Assembly (NCBI GenBank): GCA_964435635.1
Contig: CAYSZU010000002.1
Span: 1 to 56,915, forward strand
Reading direction: 5' to 3'
From: DAOOOU01 sp964435635
Lineage (GTDB): Bacteria > Bacillota_I > Bacilli_A > RF39 > UBA660
DNA length: 56,915 nucleotides
The first letter of the stretch is position 1. Every line of letters begins with the position of its first letter. Shown here piece by piece: positions 8,046-16,996 of the stretch. Below the pieces are notes generated by a model. It was not told the origin of the DNA. It did no database searches and saw only the letters and a program-made list of their open reading frames with translations. The position numbers were made by a program, and so were the translations under genes.

Positions 8046-9809
8046 TTAATTTTCATACCAAGTATTTATTACATTAACACTTGTACTAGTTGGCATTGGA
8101 TTAGGTAAATCAAGTTTAACAATTAAAGGTATTTTAAAAGCTGTCCCAAAAACAATTGCCATCCCTGGTGGTAGTGTTTTAAGTTTCTCAATTGTTTCAG
8201 TTGAAATATTGGCTGAAATCGAAGCGATAATCGCTAGATCAGCCGGATGAAACATGCGGGAAACAATGAAATTAGAACACTGACTTAAAGCGGTCGTTGA
8301 TAGTTCACTTGGCCTTTGCGTTATAAAGCCAATTAGAACACCATATTTTCTTCCTTCTTTAGTTATTCGATCAAATATATTGTAACCAATAACTTCTTTA
8401 TCATTATCGTTTTGAACATAACGATGCGCTTCTTCAACTATTAAATGAATCGGAAAACTAGCTCTATTCTGTAAATTCGTTGCATAATTAAAGAATAGTT
8501 TAGCAAATATTTTTGATAAAACTTTAGCAAAGCGTTCATCGATAAAGTTAAAATTCAGGTTGATAATCTGCGCTTTTTTTGTTTCGGTAATTTTAAATAA
8601 TTTTTGAATATATTCAGTTCTTGAAACTACTTCCGGATATTCAAAATGTTTTTTATTAGCACTATTAATAATAGCATGTAATCTTACCTTTAAAATATTA
8701 GCCCGATTATAAACTTGTTCTGAAGATAATATTCCTTCACTTAATAAAGCAAATTCGAAAGCATAATATAAATCATCAAGTGTATATATAAAACCTTGTC
8801 TAATTAGAATTTTTTCCAAATCGATTTTAGTAAAACCAGTTAGAAAATTTACAACAAGGCCAACAGCATTCATCTTACCCTGCTCGTCAATATTTAAACA
8901 TTGTTTTAAAGTTCGATTATAACCCGGTTGGCTAATAATTGTTTCAAGATTAAGAGTATCGGTGTGATAGTTTGTTAAAACCGCCACAATCTGATCACGA
9001 ATTTGAGTAGAAGATTTACCACTTGCTAAGATATCTTGTAAACTTTTAGCAATTATTTCGTTTTTTGATTGTAAGACAGACGGATCATCACTAGTGAAAA
9101 TATAAGCTAGTTTTAAAGCTTTTTCAATGATTGGTATTTGTTCTTGATCAGTAGCATTTAATAAGATAGCTAAATCATCAACTTCTAAAAAGTAAGGGGG
9201 AATTTTAATAAAATCATCACCCATTTCACTTTTACTCGTTGTTAAACTTTTAAAGCCAACGGCTTGGTAGTTATTTAAACCAGCTAAAGCACTATTATAT
9301 TCACCATAAACATCAAACAAAACAATATGAGCATTAACTGGCAAAGCTCCATCGTTATTATTAAAAATGTTTTGGAGAAGTCTAGCTACCCCACAAGATT
9401 TACCACTCCCAGTATTACCTATAACCGAAAAATGATTAGAAAAAAAATCATTTACTTTAACACACACATTAAAATTTTCATAAGTACTTGACTTTCCAAT
9501 TAAGACATTTTCTTTACTATTATAGTTTTGATTGCCAATGATTAACTCTAATTCGCTCTTGGTAATAATTCGGCAGGTTGAACTAATTGAAGGCTTTCTA
9601 ATAATTCCCGAAGTGAAATTATCATTATTTATTTCGCCGACCAAAAGAACCTTTATTTCTGTTGCTGAAACCCCTATTATTTCGCCAACTATCCTTCTTT
9701 CATTTTCAACAAAAACAACATGATAGTTTAAAACATTAGTTTCTGCTTCCCCTTTGGTATTAACCAGGCTCAATTTGTTTTCGTTAATCTCAATTATTTT
9801 GCCAAACAT
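8046..9809 (-). CDS. HerA-type ATPase (DUF87)
   Basis: This is an FtsK/HerA-superfamily hexameric ATPase. After an N-terminal beta-barrel (HAS-like, about 1-120) comes Walker A GNTGSGKS near residue 131, a long helical insertion, Walker B LIVEEAH near residue 460, and a C-terminal segment with RMFHPADLAII typical of HerA-like ATPases. In archaea HerA works with the NurA nuclease in end resection, and in bacteria relatives also pair with SIR2, DUF4297 or other effectors. No such partner lies next to this gene, which appears monocistronic. I place the start at ATG 9809 behind AGGTGAG; a GTG three codons earlier is less well placed. Confidence 0.82.
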   Translation of the reverse strand: MFGKIIEINENKLSLVNTKGEAETNVLNYHVVFVENERRIVGEIIGVSATEIKVLLVGEINNDNFTSGIIRKPSISSTCRIITKSELELIIGNQNYNSKENVLIGKSSTYENFNVCVKVNDFFSNHFSVIGNTGSGKSCGVARLLQNIFNNNDGALPVNAHIVLFDVYGEYNSALAGLNNYQAVGFKSLTTSKSEMGDDFIKIPPYFLEVDDLAILLNATDQEQIPIIEKALKLAYIFTSDDPSVLQSKNEIIAKSLQDILASGKSSTQIRDQIVAVLTNYHTDTLNLETIISQPGYNRTLKQCLNIDEQGKMNAVGLVVNFLTGFTKIDLEKILIRQGFIYTLDDLYYAFEFALLSEGILSSEQVYNRANILKVRLHAIINSANKKHFEYPEVVSRTEYIQKLFKITETKKAQIINLNFNFIDERFAKVLSKIFAKLFFNYATNLQNRASFPIHLIVEEAHRYVQNDNDKEVIGYNIFDRITKEGRKYGVLIGFITQRPSELSTTALSQCSNFIVSRMFHPADLAIIASISANISTETIEKLKTLPPGMAIVFGTAFKIPLIVKLDLPNPMPTSTSVNVINTWYEN

Positions 9810-9953
9810 AATACTCACCTATTCTATAAATATATTAGCATAAAAACATTAGAATAAGGAAAAAAATTAACAATTATTGACAACTTTTACCTGATAAAAA
9901 TTTGCATAATAATTGATAATGATTTAAACTAATAATAAGGATGGTGAACCAAA

Positions 9954-10658
9954 ATGAAAAAAGTACTTATTTGTTTTTTATTTTTTTGTAGTTCAACCAT
10001 TTTTATTAGTTCGGTTAAAGCTATAACAATTAGTTTTAATGATTTAGTTAATGATTTAGATACTGGTAGTTTAACTACTGAAGCCAGAGATAATGGCGCA
10101 ACAGTAGCCTTTGCTGCAACAAGTTCTAGCATTACCGTAACAATGGTTAAGGACGATGAGACTCTAATTACTAATTTTAGTTATGCCAACCGCATTATTA
10201 GTTATACCGCTCCTCTTAACGCTACTGCTAAACAAGTTTTTAACGATACCGNNNNNNNNNNCTGGGTAACCCAAATTATTTATTCTGCTGCTAATCTTGT
10301 TGGCATAGACCCTGAAGATTTTTTTTATAATATGGATTTAGAAGATCTAACAATTGCCACAAATGGTGTGGAATATGTTGAGGCTTCAATGCAAGGAGAA
10401 GAAACCCGTAATTATGCCGCTGTTTTCAAAATAGATTTAGGCAATGCTTTTGGAATGGGAACACCTTATATTCCAGATGAAGAAGAAATTCCAGTTGGAG
10501 ATGAAGATGAAGAAGAGATTCCAATTAATATTGAAGTTATTCCTGAAAATCCAGAAACTGGAGGTCATGTTCCTTTAATCATAATTAGCTTGGCAACTGG
10601 TTTGGCAATCTGGCTTCAAGGAATCAGTAAAAGCAAAAATAAACTTTATAAAATTTAA
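9954..10658 (+). CDS. Surface protein with NPETG anchor, interrupted by an assembly gap
   Basis: A signal peptide (about 1-23) starts a secreted protein of unknown fold. Ten Ns (10252-10261) fall after codon 99, so the middle is missing or its length unknown, although the frame happens to continue. The C-terminal part has an acidic stalk (about 172-198, rich in DEEEIP), then NPETG near residue 204, a hydrophobic helix and a Lys-rich tail. This layout resembles a sortase signal with a variant motif. No sortase gene is in the window, so simple membrane anchoring is equally possible. A GGATGGTG site precedes the ATG. It is one of few plus-strand genes. Confidence 0.7.
   Translation: MKKVLICFLFFCSSTIFISSVKAITISFNDLVNDLDTGSLTTEARDNGATVAFAATSSSITVTMVKDDETLITNFSYANRIISYTAPLNATAKQVFNDTXXXXWVTQIIYSAANLVGIDPEDFFYNMDLEDLTIATNGVEYVEASMQGEETRNYAAVFKIDLGNAFGMGTPYIPDEEEIPVGDEDEEEIPINIEVIPENPETGGHVPLIIISLATGLAIWLQGISKSKNKLYKI
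10252..10261. other. Assembly gap of ten N
   Basis: Ten ambiguous bases inside a coding region mark a scaffold join. The true length is unknown, so the flanking reading frames need not belong to one intact gene. Confidence 0.99.
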
Positions 10659-10682
10659 AAAAGACTCAAATGAGTCTTTTTA
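10657..10682. terminator. Bidirectional terminator
   Basis: The stem AAAAGACTCA/TGAGTCTTTT with a two-base centre is flanked by A and T runs on both sides. It serves both the surface-protein gene (plus) and the RNase J gene (minus), which converge here. Confidence 0.88.
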
Positions 10683-12314
10683 TACTTCTTGGATAACCGC
10701 AATAATCATTGGCTTACATTCTGTTTCAGAATATAAATAACGACCTAGATCTTCTCTAATTTCATTTTTTATTTTATTATACTCTATATAATTAGGTGAA
10801 ATGTTGCGATCAATAATGACTGCACATATTTTTTTTATCTCAGCAATCATTTCGCCAGAATCTTTAACATAAATAAAGCCTCTAGTTGTTACCTCTGGTC
10901 CGACTAGAACTACTTTATCTTTACGGCTAATAGTTGCACTAATTAAAACTATTCCGCTTTCACTAAGCATTTCACGGTCTTTAACAACTAACTCACCAAC
11001 ATCAGCCGTACTATTACCATCTATTAAGATATCATCAACTTTAACTCGTTCAGTACACTCTTGTAAAACCCCATCAATAATTGATACAACATCACCATTT
11101 TGTTTTAATAAGATATTTTCCGCTGGTAATGCTAATCTTGAAGCTAGATCAGCATTATTAACCATGTAACGGTATTCACCCTCAACTGGCATATAATACT
11201 TTGGCTTTAATAAATTTATCATTAACATTAAATCTTCGCTCGATGCATGTAATAATATGTTTTTATCATATGGAATACTAATTATTTTACACCCTATCAT
11301 TGATAATTCATTGGCTACCTTAACTAAAAGTCTTTCACTCGATGCATATTCAGCTTCAGCAAAAACAATTGCATCGGTTTCCTTTAATTTAACAAATTTA
11401 TCATAGCCATTAATTATTTTATTAATACTACCATATGGGTTTTCTTTATTATCAGCAACTAATAAGATAGCATTTTTATCATCAACATTTGTTAAATCTC
11501 CTAATAAATCATCTTCAAATTTTAAATATCCTTCTTTTTTACCAAGACTAACCATGTTTTGTAAAAATTTACCCATAATTACAATTTTTCGATGAGCATT
11601 TTTAGCTCCGTTAAAAATATCTTGAATTGTATATAAATGAGTTGGTAAGGTTAAGAATATCATCCGCTCTTCATGGCGATTTATTTCATCTTTAAAAAAG
11701 TTTGTTAAACGATGACTTGGTGAAGTATGACCAACTTTTTCTGAAAAAGATGATTCACATAATAAAGCTAATACTCCTTGTTTGCCAACGTAAGCAATCT
11801 TTCCTAAGTCCATTTCATAAGGACCCATCATCGTTGGATCAATGATAAAATCACCTGTATAACAGATTGCTCCATCGGCGGTGTTAACAACATACATTAC
11901 CGCATCGGGAGTTGAATGATTAACATTAATAGGAAAAATACTTACATTATCATAAGTAATCTTCCGATAAGGAGTTATTTCAGTAATAAGACTCCCTGCT
12001 ATCCCTAAATTTTCTAAAACAGCTTTAGTAAACTTAGTAGCATGGACTTTAACTTCAGGAATAGCTCTTAATAATTCTTCAGTTGAACCAATATTTTCTA
12101 AATGGCCATGTGTTAAAAATACGCCCTTAATTCTTTGCTTATTTTTAATTAAATAATCAAAATCAGGAATAATATAATCAATCCCAAATAAATTTTCGGT
12201 TGCATATTTTAAACCACAATCAAAAACGAATATATCATCATCTACTTCGATAATATAACAATTTTTTCCATTCTCATCTAGCCCTCCAAGGCTAAAAATT
12301 TTAATTTTACTCAT
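10680..12314 (-). CDS. RNase J2-type protein (metallo-beta-lactamase/beta-CASP)
   Basis: RNase J enzymes mature and degrade RNA in the Firmicutes degradosome. This copy has the full architecture: beta-lactamase core, beta-CASP insertion (about 210-370), and a C-terminal domain ending near KPMIIAVIQEV. However, the zinc motif HxHxDH reads HGHLENIG, with Asp changed to Glu and the last His to Asn, and the distal HxSGHG motif reads LHASSED. Other ligands such as His in NHSTPD and Asp in YTGDF remain. The same erosion is known for Bacillus RNase J2, which mainly supports J1, so I read this as the J2 paralogue with low or no activity of its own. It has its own promoter. Confidence 0.88.
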   Translation of the reverse strand: MSKIKIFSLGGLDENGKNCYIIEVDDDIFVFDCGLKYATENLFGIDYIIPDFDYLIKNKQRIKGVFLTHGHLENIGSTEELLRAIPEVKVHATKFTKAVLENLGIAGSLITEITPYRKITYDNVSIFPINVNHSTPDAVMYVVNTADGAICYTGDFIIDPTMMGPYEMDLGKIAYVGKQGVLALLCESSFSEKVGHTSPSHRLTNFFKDEINRHEERMIFLTLPTHLYTIQDIFNGAKNAHRKIVIMGKFLQNMVSLGKKEGYLKFEDDLLGDLTNVDDKNAILLVADNKENPYGSINKIINGYDKFVKLKETDAIVFAEAEYASSERLLVKVANELSMIGCKIISIPYDKNILLHASSEDLMLMINLLKPKYYMPVEGEYRYMVNNADLASRLALPAENILLKQNGDVVSIIDGVLQECTERVKVDDILIDGNSTADVGELVVKDREMLSESGIVLISATISRKDKVVLVGPEVTTRGFIYVKDSGEMIAEIKKICAVIIDRNISPNYIEYNKIKNEIREDLGRYLYSETECKPMIIAVIQEV

Positions 12315-12363
12315 TTTGTATCTCTTTTCTATTTATAGTTATAAAGGCGTCACTACTTGTATA

Positions 12364-12392
12364 AGTATAACAAATATTACTTTAGATAGCAA
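12364..12392 (-). promoter_or_regulatory. Promoter of the RNase J2-type gene
   Basis: TTGCTA (minus strand, 12387-12392), 17 bases, TATACT (12364-12369), about 50 bases before the ATG. Confidence 0.7.
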
Positions 12393-12418
12393 ATATTTTT
12401 ATTTTTAGTATTTATATA

Positions 12419-12452
12419 GCAAAAAACTAAAATACCCGATTTTAGTTTTGCT
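12419..12452 (-). terminator. Terminator downstream of ssb
   Basis: AACTAAAAT, a five-base loop with CGGGT, and ATTTTAGTT are followed on the minus strand by a T run. It lies about 185 bases past the ssb stop and just upstream of the RNase J promoter. Confidence 0.75.
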
Positions 12453-12635
12453 GTTAGTTAGTTAATTATTGGTGCCCATAATAATTAGTTGGATAATTTG
12501 CGTACCTAGTAAATCATCAGCTTTTGCTGAAGTGAATTTTAATTAAACAACTATTATTATTTATATCCTTTCTTTAATTATTGTAGTGTAAATCAATTTT
12601 AATTATTGACGCGTAAATATTACGTCAATTTTACA
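12453..12635 (-). other. Long structured 3' region after ssb, no gene seen
   Basis: About 180 bases lie between ssb and its terminator. The first part forms a long bulged hairpin that overlaps the ssb stop (arms 12584-12592 plus 12605-12611 with 12623-12629 plus 12630-12638). A second hairpin of AATTATT/AATAATT encloses GGTGCCCAT near 12460-12485. One 26-codon open stretch ending at 12461 has no start codon. I find no rpsR, which often follows ssb, and no known RNA class. Confidence 0.4.
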
Positions 12636-12977
12636 CTAAGCTTTTTCTTCGTCTTTTTTTGGTGATGATAAAAAAGTTACTTTTTCGGCAATTACTTCCG
12701 TAACATACTTCTTAGAACCATTTACATCATCGTATGAATGAGCTTGCAAACGGCCTTTTACACCAACAATATCGCCTTTTTTACAATACTCGCTAGTATT
12801 AGTTGCAATCCCGTTCCATAAAACGCATTTGATAAAGTCTGTTTCATACAAACCTTCCAAATTCTTAAATGTTCGCTGGACAGCAAGCGTTACAGCCGAT
12901 ACCTTTTTCCCGTTATCAGTTTCGACTAACTCTGGGTCAGCAGTCAATCGGCCGACCAATACAACTTGGTTTAACAA
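12636..12977 (-). CDS. ssb: Single-stranded DNA-binding protein
   Basis: An OB-fold SSB that protects single-stranded DNA in replication and repair. The core is typical (start MLNQVVLVGRLTADPEL, then DFIKCVLWNG and KGDIVGVKGRLQ). At 113 aa it is short: the flexible linker and the acidic DDDIPF-like tip that recruits partners are absent, and the protein ends SSPKKDEEKA. It resembles SsbB-type short forms. The start is TTG, placed eight bases after GGGAGG. Its usual neighbours rpsF and rpsR are not next to it. Confidence 0.93.
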   Translation of the reverse strand: MLNQVVLVGRLTADPELVETDNGKKVSAVTLAVQRTFKNLEGLYETDFIKCVLWNGIATNTSEYCKKGDIVGVKGRLQAHSYDDVNGSKKYVTEVIAEKVTFLSSPKKDEEKA

Positions 12978-13104
12978 TGTTATTACCTCCCTTCAGAGGC
13001 AATATATCAAATGTAAAAAGGTTAAACAAATCAGGATAATTAAAATATATTATGATAATTTAAACAAAAAAGCTTTTTTCCCTAGTAATATTTGTTTTTT
13101 AGTA

Positions 13105-13146
13105 ATTAAAAATACTATTTTAAGTAAATAATATAGTATTTTTAAT
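13105..13146 (-). terminator. Terminator of sufB
   Basis: A 13-pair A/T-rich stem (13105-13117 with 13134-13146) with a 16-base loop overlaps the sufB stop codon and is followed by T-rich sequence on the minus strand. Confidence 0.6.
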
Positions 13147-14431
13147 TTTTTAACAAACGATTTAATTCAACAGCATATTCAAGTGGTAATTCTTTCTTAA
13201 AATCATTAATAAAGCCCATTATCAATAACTCTTTTGCTAAGTTTTCACTTATGCCCTTACCAGTTAGATAGAATAACTTTTCAGCATTTATTTTAGATAC
13301 TGTTGCTTCATGTTCTAGACTAGATGAATCATTATCAACAATATTTGTTGGATAGGTATCACTTTTTGATTCTTGATCAAGAATTATCGTATCACATTTT
13401 ATTGCGGCCTGACTGTTAATTGCTGAAGCAGTTATATGAGTTGTTCCACGATAGTTACAAACTCCCCCATTTTGGGAAATTGATTTACTAATAATATTAC
13501 TTTTGGTGTTTTTACCTAGGTGAATCATTTTAACACCAACATCAAGGCTTTGATTTGCTTTTGCAAAGGCAATACTAATAGAGTTTCCAACAGCGTTATC
13601 CCCTTTTAGAATACAAGATGGGTATTTCATTGTTATATAACTACCAAGATTACCATCAATCCATTCCATTAAGCCACATTCCTCTACTAAGGCTCTTTTA
13701 GTCACTAAATTATAAACGTCTTTTGACCAATTTTGAATCGTCGTATATTTACATTTTGCTTTTTTCATCACATAAATTTCAACCACCCCAGCATGAAGCG
13801 AAGTAGCTGAATAAGTTGGGGCAGTACAGCCTTCGATATAAGATAACTCAGCTCCTTCTTCAAGAATAATTATTGTCCGTTCAAATTGACCTATTGAAGC
13901 TGATTCGATCCTAAAATAGCTTTGTAAAGGGCGGTCTAGTTTTATGTTGGCTGGAATATAAATAAATGATCCGCCACTCCATAAAGCACCATTTAAAGCA
14001 GTATACTTATTTTCATCATATTTTACTAAATGATTAAAATACTTTTTAAATAATTCCGGATATTTCTGTAAGGCTTCATCCGTTGAAGTGAAGATTATAC
14101 CTTCAGTTGTTTGATGATGGTAGAAAACTTCACTATCTTGTTGGTTAGTTACACCACCTAAATATTCTTTTTCCGCTTTAATTACCCCTAGTTTTTCAAA
14201 AGTATCCCGCGTTTGGCAATTTACTTTATCCCAACTATTGACCATCTTTTTATTTGGATCGTGATAAAAGTTTATTTTTGTTAAATCTATTTTAATTTCT
14301 GGACCAAAAGTTGGGTCCGCTAAGGTTTTAAATTTAGCAAATGCTTGCAAGCGAAAATCTAGCATCCATTGTGGTTCCTGCTTCTTTTTGGAAAGATCAA
14401 TAATAAATTTTTTGGTTAAACCTTTATTCAT
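13142..14431 (-). CDS. sufB: Fe-S cluster scaffold protein SufB
   Basis: SufB forms the SufBC(D) scaffold on which Fe-S clusters are built. The beta-helix core is intact, and the residues corresponding to E. coli Cys405 and Glu434 are present at Cys346 (IKCDTI) and Glu375 (LEHEATVS) with the same 29-residue spacing. The length of 429 aa is slightly short at the N-terminus. The gene stands alone between an envelope operon and ssb; sufC, sufD, sufS and sufU are not adjacent, although a cysteine desulfurase lies at 30.98 kb. A TATAAT at 14447-14452 may be its -10 box. The Shine-Dalgarno (AAAGTGAT) is weak. Confidence 0.93.
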   Translation of the reverse strand: MNKGLTKKFIIDLSKKKQEPQWMLDFRLQAFAKFKTLADPTFGPEIKIDLTKINFYHDPNKKMVNSWDKVNCQTRDTFEKLGVIKAEKEYLGGVTNQQDSEVFYHHQTTEGIIFTSTDEALQKYPELFKKYFNHLVKYDENKYTALNGALWSGGSFIYIPANIKLDRPLQSYFRIESASIGQFERTIIILEEGAELSYIEGCTAPTYSATSLHAGVVEIYVMKKAKCKYTTIQNWSKDVYNLVTKRALVEECGLMEWIDGNLGSYITMKYPSCILKGDNAVGNSISIAFAKANQSLDVGVKMIHLGKNTKSNIISKSISQNGGVCNYRGTTHITASAINSQAAIKCDTIILDQESKSDTYPTNIVDNDSSSLEHEATVSKINAEKLFYLTGKGISENLAKELLIMGFINDFKKELPLEYAVELNRLLKN

Positions 14432-14489
14432 TTAAATCACTTTGTTTATTATACTATACTTTACTAAATAAAGAAAATAGATAACCCGA

Positions 14490-15443
14490 TTAATTTGTTA
14501 GTTTTGGTGGATTAATCATATCATACAAAACGTCTTTAAAACTGTTACTATTAGTTCGCCAGCCGTTTTCCATCATATTATCTAATTTTTCTGGTGTTGT
14601 ACTTATTAACCCAACCCGATTATCATATAAGTAACAAAGATATTCACCATCATTTTTAAATATATAACAAGTAACAAGAAAAAGGTAATTAATATCTTGG
14701 AAAAATAAATTATATGATTTTAATCTTGCCGTTTCTTTTGGCATTAATATTTCAAACATTAGTTTATCAATATATCTTTTACCCTCATGAGCACCAAAAA
14801 AAGTAGGAACAAGATTTTTTGCCATCATATCTAGTTTAAGTTCAAGCTTTGCCTTTTCGTTTTCAAAAGGATATTCAATGTTTTCCATCTGCTCTTTAAT
14901 TTGCTTGTTTCTTTGATCGGTATATATATCACCAGATAGTAAACCGATTTTTTGATCAATTGTTTTTATATCTTCAAGAGCAATTATTTCATAAGTGTTA
15001 TACCTATCAGTTGTGTAACCAAACTCATTAGTTTGACAACCACTTTGGATTAAATATAAATCTAGGGTTAAATCTAGTAAGTATTTTGTTTGATCAGGCA
15101 TTGTTAAATCAACTGCAACGTGATTTTGCGCATAATTAACTCCTGGTAAGCCGCGGTCAACTAATTTAGCCTCACAATCAATATTAGCATTATTAATCAT
15201 TAAAGCAAGGATTTCTGATATTTGAATACACGTTTGATAACGACCAACATTTTGAAAGTTTCCATCCTCGTATTGAGCATGTAGAGCACTGCGATCTTCA
15301 GTCATAATACTATAATCATAACAAAAAACCTGACCTAATTTTAAATATAGCCACCTTATCTTTTCTAACGCTGAAAAATCATCGGGAATATTTTGGGCAA
15401 TTAAATTTATTTTACTTGTTATGTCATTATCATTTATAATCAT
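14490..15443 (-). CDS. Transglutaminase-fold protein, 317 aa
   Basis: The N-terminal half has the transglutaminase/cysteine-protease pattern: a helix EKIRWLYLKLGQVFCYD, Cys72 (RYQTCIQISE), His108 (NHVAVDL) and Asp124 (YLLDLTLD), a complete Cys-His-Asp triad. The C-terminal half is not recognised. No signal peptide is visible, so it should be cytoplasmic although the upstream operon genes are exported. It overlaps the preceding gene by four bases (ATGA) and is the last gene of the operon. Three other proteins here share the fold (starts near 38.0, 43.9 and 51.8 kb). The substrate is unknown. Confidence 0.7.
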   Translation of the reverse strand: MIINDNDITSKINLIAQNIPDDFSALEKIRWLYLKLGQVFCYDYSIMTEDRSALHAQYEDGNFQNVGRYQTCIQISEILALMINNANIDCEAKLVDRGLPGVNYAQNHVAVDLTMPDQTKYLLDLTLDLYLIQSGCQTNEFGYTTDRYNTYEIIALEDIKTIDQKIGLLSGDIYTDQRNKQIKEQMENIEYPFENEKAKLELKLDMMAKNLVPTFFGAHEGKRYIDKLMFEILMPKETARLKSYNLFFQDINYLFLVTCYIFKNDGEYLCYLYDNRVGLISTTPEKLDNMMENGWRTNSNSFKDVLYDMINPPKLTN

Positions 15444-16996
15444 TTTCTATCACCATTCTCCTTTATTGTAACACTAATATTAGTAAAATCAGCAACTAAT
15501 GTTACAGGAATTGGTTTTATTGACGAAGAGATGACAGTTTTAATAAACCCGCCCTTTTCAAGATCAAGAAATAAATATGCTAGATAAGAAGTCTTATTAT
15601 TTTCAATAACTATTCCTTCATAATAGTTAAATTTATTTTGATCACCTAAATTTCCTTTTTTAATAAAAGTATCAGTTGGTTTTAATTGATAATCCTTTTC
15701 AAGATTAGCAACTTCCGTAGCCGAATCACCATATTTTGTAATCTGTAAATTAATTTGATAATCATATTTATTTGTTGCTTCATTATAACCAACCTGAAAA
15801 TAACGATCATTATTCTGGTTGTTATTATAATCAATTTCCTCATAATGGCCAGGAATTTGATAAATAGCTTCATAATATTGGCGTTCTTTTGCGTTACTAT
15901 CAATAAATATTTTTAGGCTATCAAATAAATAACCATCTTTTAACTCTTTATTAATATTGGCCCCATATTTTGTAAACTTAATTACTCTTACTTGTTCAAC
16001 AAAATTCTTCTCGAGCTTTTGATCTTTTACTTCTATTTTAATAATATTAGTTCGTAGATAATCAAGGCTAGTTAAAATATATAATTTCTCATAATAACGG
16101 TTTTGCTTTTTATTATCATAACTAATTTTATAATTATAACCGTTGCTTGTTTTCTCGTTTTCAACAACAACGTTTTCAAAATCCGCATGCTCTTGATAAT
16201 ATTTTATTTCTTGGGCAATACCACCATATATAGCAGGATCAGTTATTAAACTTATCAAATTCTGATAAACATTTCGAACTTGAATTGTTACTTCCTCACA
16301 AGTTAAGTATCCACTTGTTGTATCAAAGGTATTCAATTGACATAGTTTTGGAACTTGATAGCTTACTTCATAATGATTACTATTAATTACGTATTCTTCT
16401 TTTTCGTTATCATCTCTATCGCTTTTAAGATAATTGATTCCTGTTATTGGAATTTTAATTTCAGTTAAAGCATAGTTTGTTGGTAATAATTCAAAATTTT
16501 CCTCAATATAACGAAAATTATCTAATAAAATATCAAAATAACTAGTTGGAGCATTATAACTAAAAACTATTAGATAATCACTATTTTTAGTTACAGCAAT
16601 TAACACTTCATCATTTGACGTTTGATAAAGTAATTGATAGCCTGGATATTGATGCTTCGTAATTGACTGCTGCACGTTATTTATTAACTGATAATTTGGC
16701 ATAGCTTGTTCAAAGTTATATTTAACATCACCTAAAGTTTCCTTTAAACCTTGGTTCTTTTGCGCAGCAGTTAATTTAGTTATTTTAATTTCAATGAAAC
16801 TGTCCGTTTCATGGCTAAATCGAATATACTCCGGACTTTGTTCCTCAATCTGCCAAGTTTTATAATAACTAATAGAATACAATTTATTACGACTAGTTTT
16901 AATTAATTGGTGATTTTCAAGGTATATTAAAAGAATAAACAGGCCGGCGGCTAATAAGAAAACTAAAATTAAACTTATAATTATTTTTTTTTTCAT
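15440..16996 (-). CDS. Membrane-anchored PsbP/DUF1795-like protein, 518 aa
   Basis: A single N-terminal membrane helix (about 5-26) places the rest outside. At least the first extracellular part (about 38-170) resembles the PsbP or DUF1795 alpha-beta fold, with YSISYYKTWQIEEQSPEYIRF-like openings; similar openings recur near residues 195 and 360, so it may be three tandem copies. It is rich in Tyr, Asn and Lys and has no catalytic motif I recognise. It abuts the pseudoprotease gene with no gap and overlaps the transglutaminase-fold gene, so the three are made together. Confidence 0.6.
   Translation of the reverse strand: MKKKIIISLILVFLLAAGLFILLIYLENHQLIKTSRNKLYSISYYKTWQIEEQSPEYIRFSHETDSFIEIKITKLTAAQKNQGLKETLGDVKYNFEQAMPNYQLINNVQQSITKHQYPGYQLLYQTSNDEVLIAVTKNSDYLIVFSYNAPTSYFDILLDNFRYIEENFELLPTNYALTEIKIPITGINYLKSDRDDNEKEEYVINSNHYEVSYQVPKLCQLNTFDTTSGYLTCEEVTIQVRNVYQNLISLITDPAIYGGIAQEIKYYQEHADFENVVVENEKTSNGYNYKISYDNKKQNRYYEKLYILTSLDYLRTNIIKIEVKDQKLEKNFVEQVRVIKFTKYGANINKELKDGYLFDSLKIFIDSNAKERQYYEAIYQIPGHYEEIDYNNNQNNDRYFQVGYNEATNKYDYQINLQITKYGDSATEVANLEKDYQLKPTDTFIKKGNLGDQNKFNYYEGIVIENNKTSYLAYLFLDLEKGGFIKTVISSSIKPIPVTLVADFTNISVTIKENGDRK

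Noticed and set aside
8046..9809. A HerA-based defence system
   Set aside because: No NurA, SIR2, DUF4297 or other effector gene lies beside it; both neighbours are separated by promoters or terminators.
9954..10658. Treating the gapped frame as a proven intact 234-aa protein
   Set aside because: The ten N are a placeholder of unknown length; the continuing frame is partly luck.
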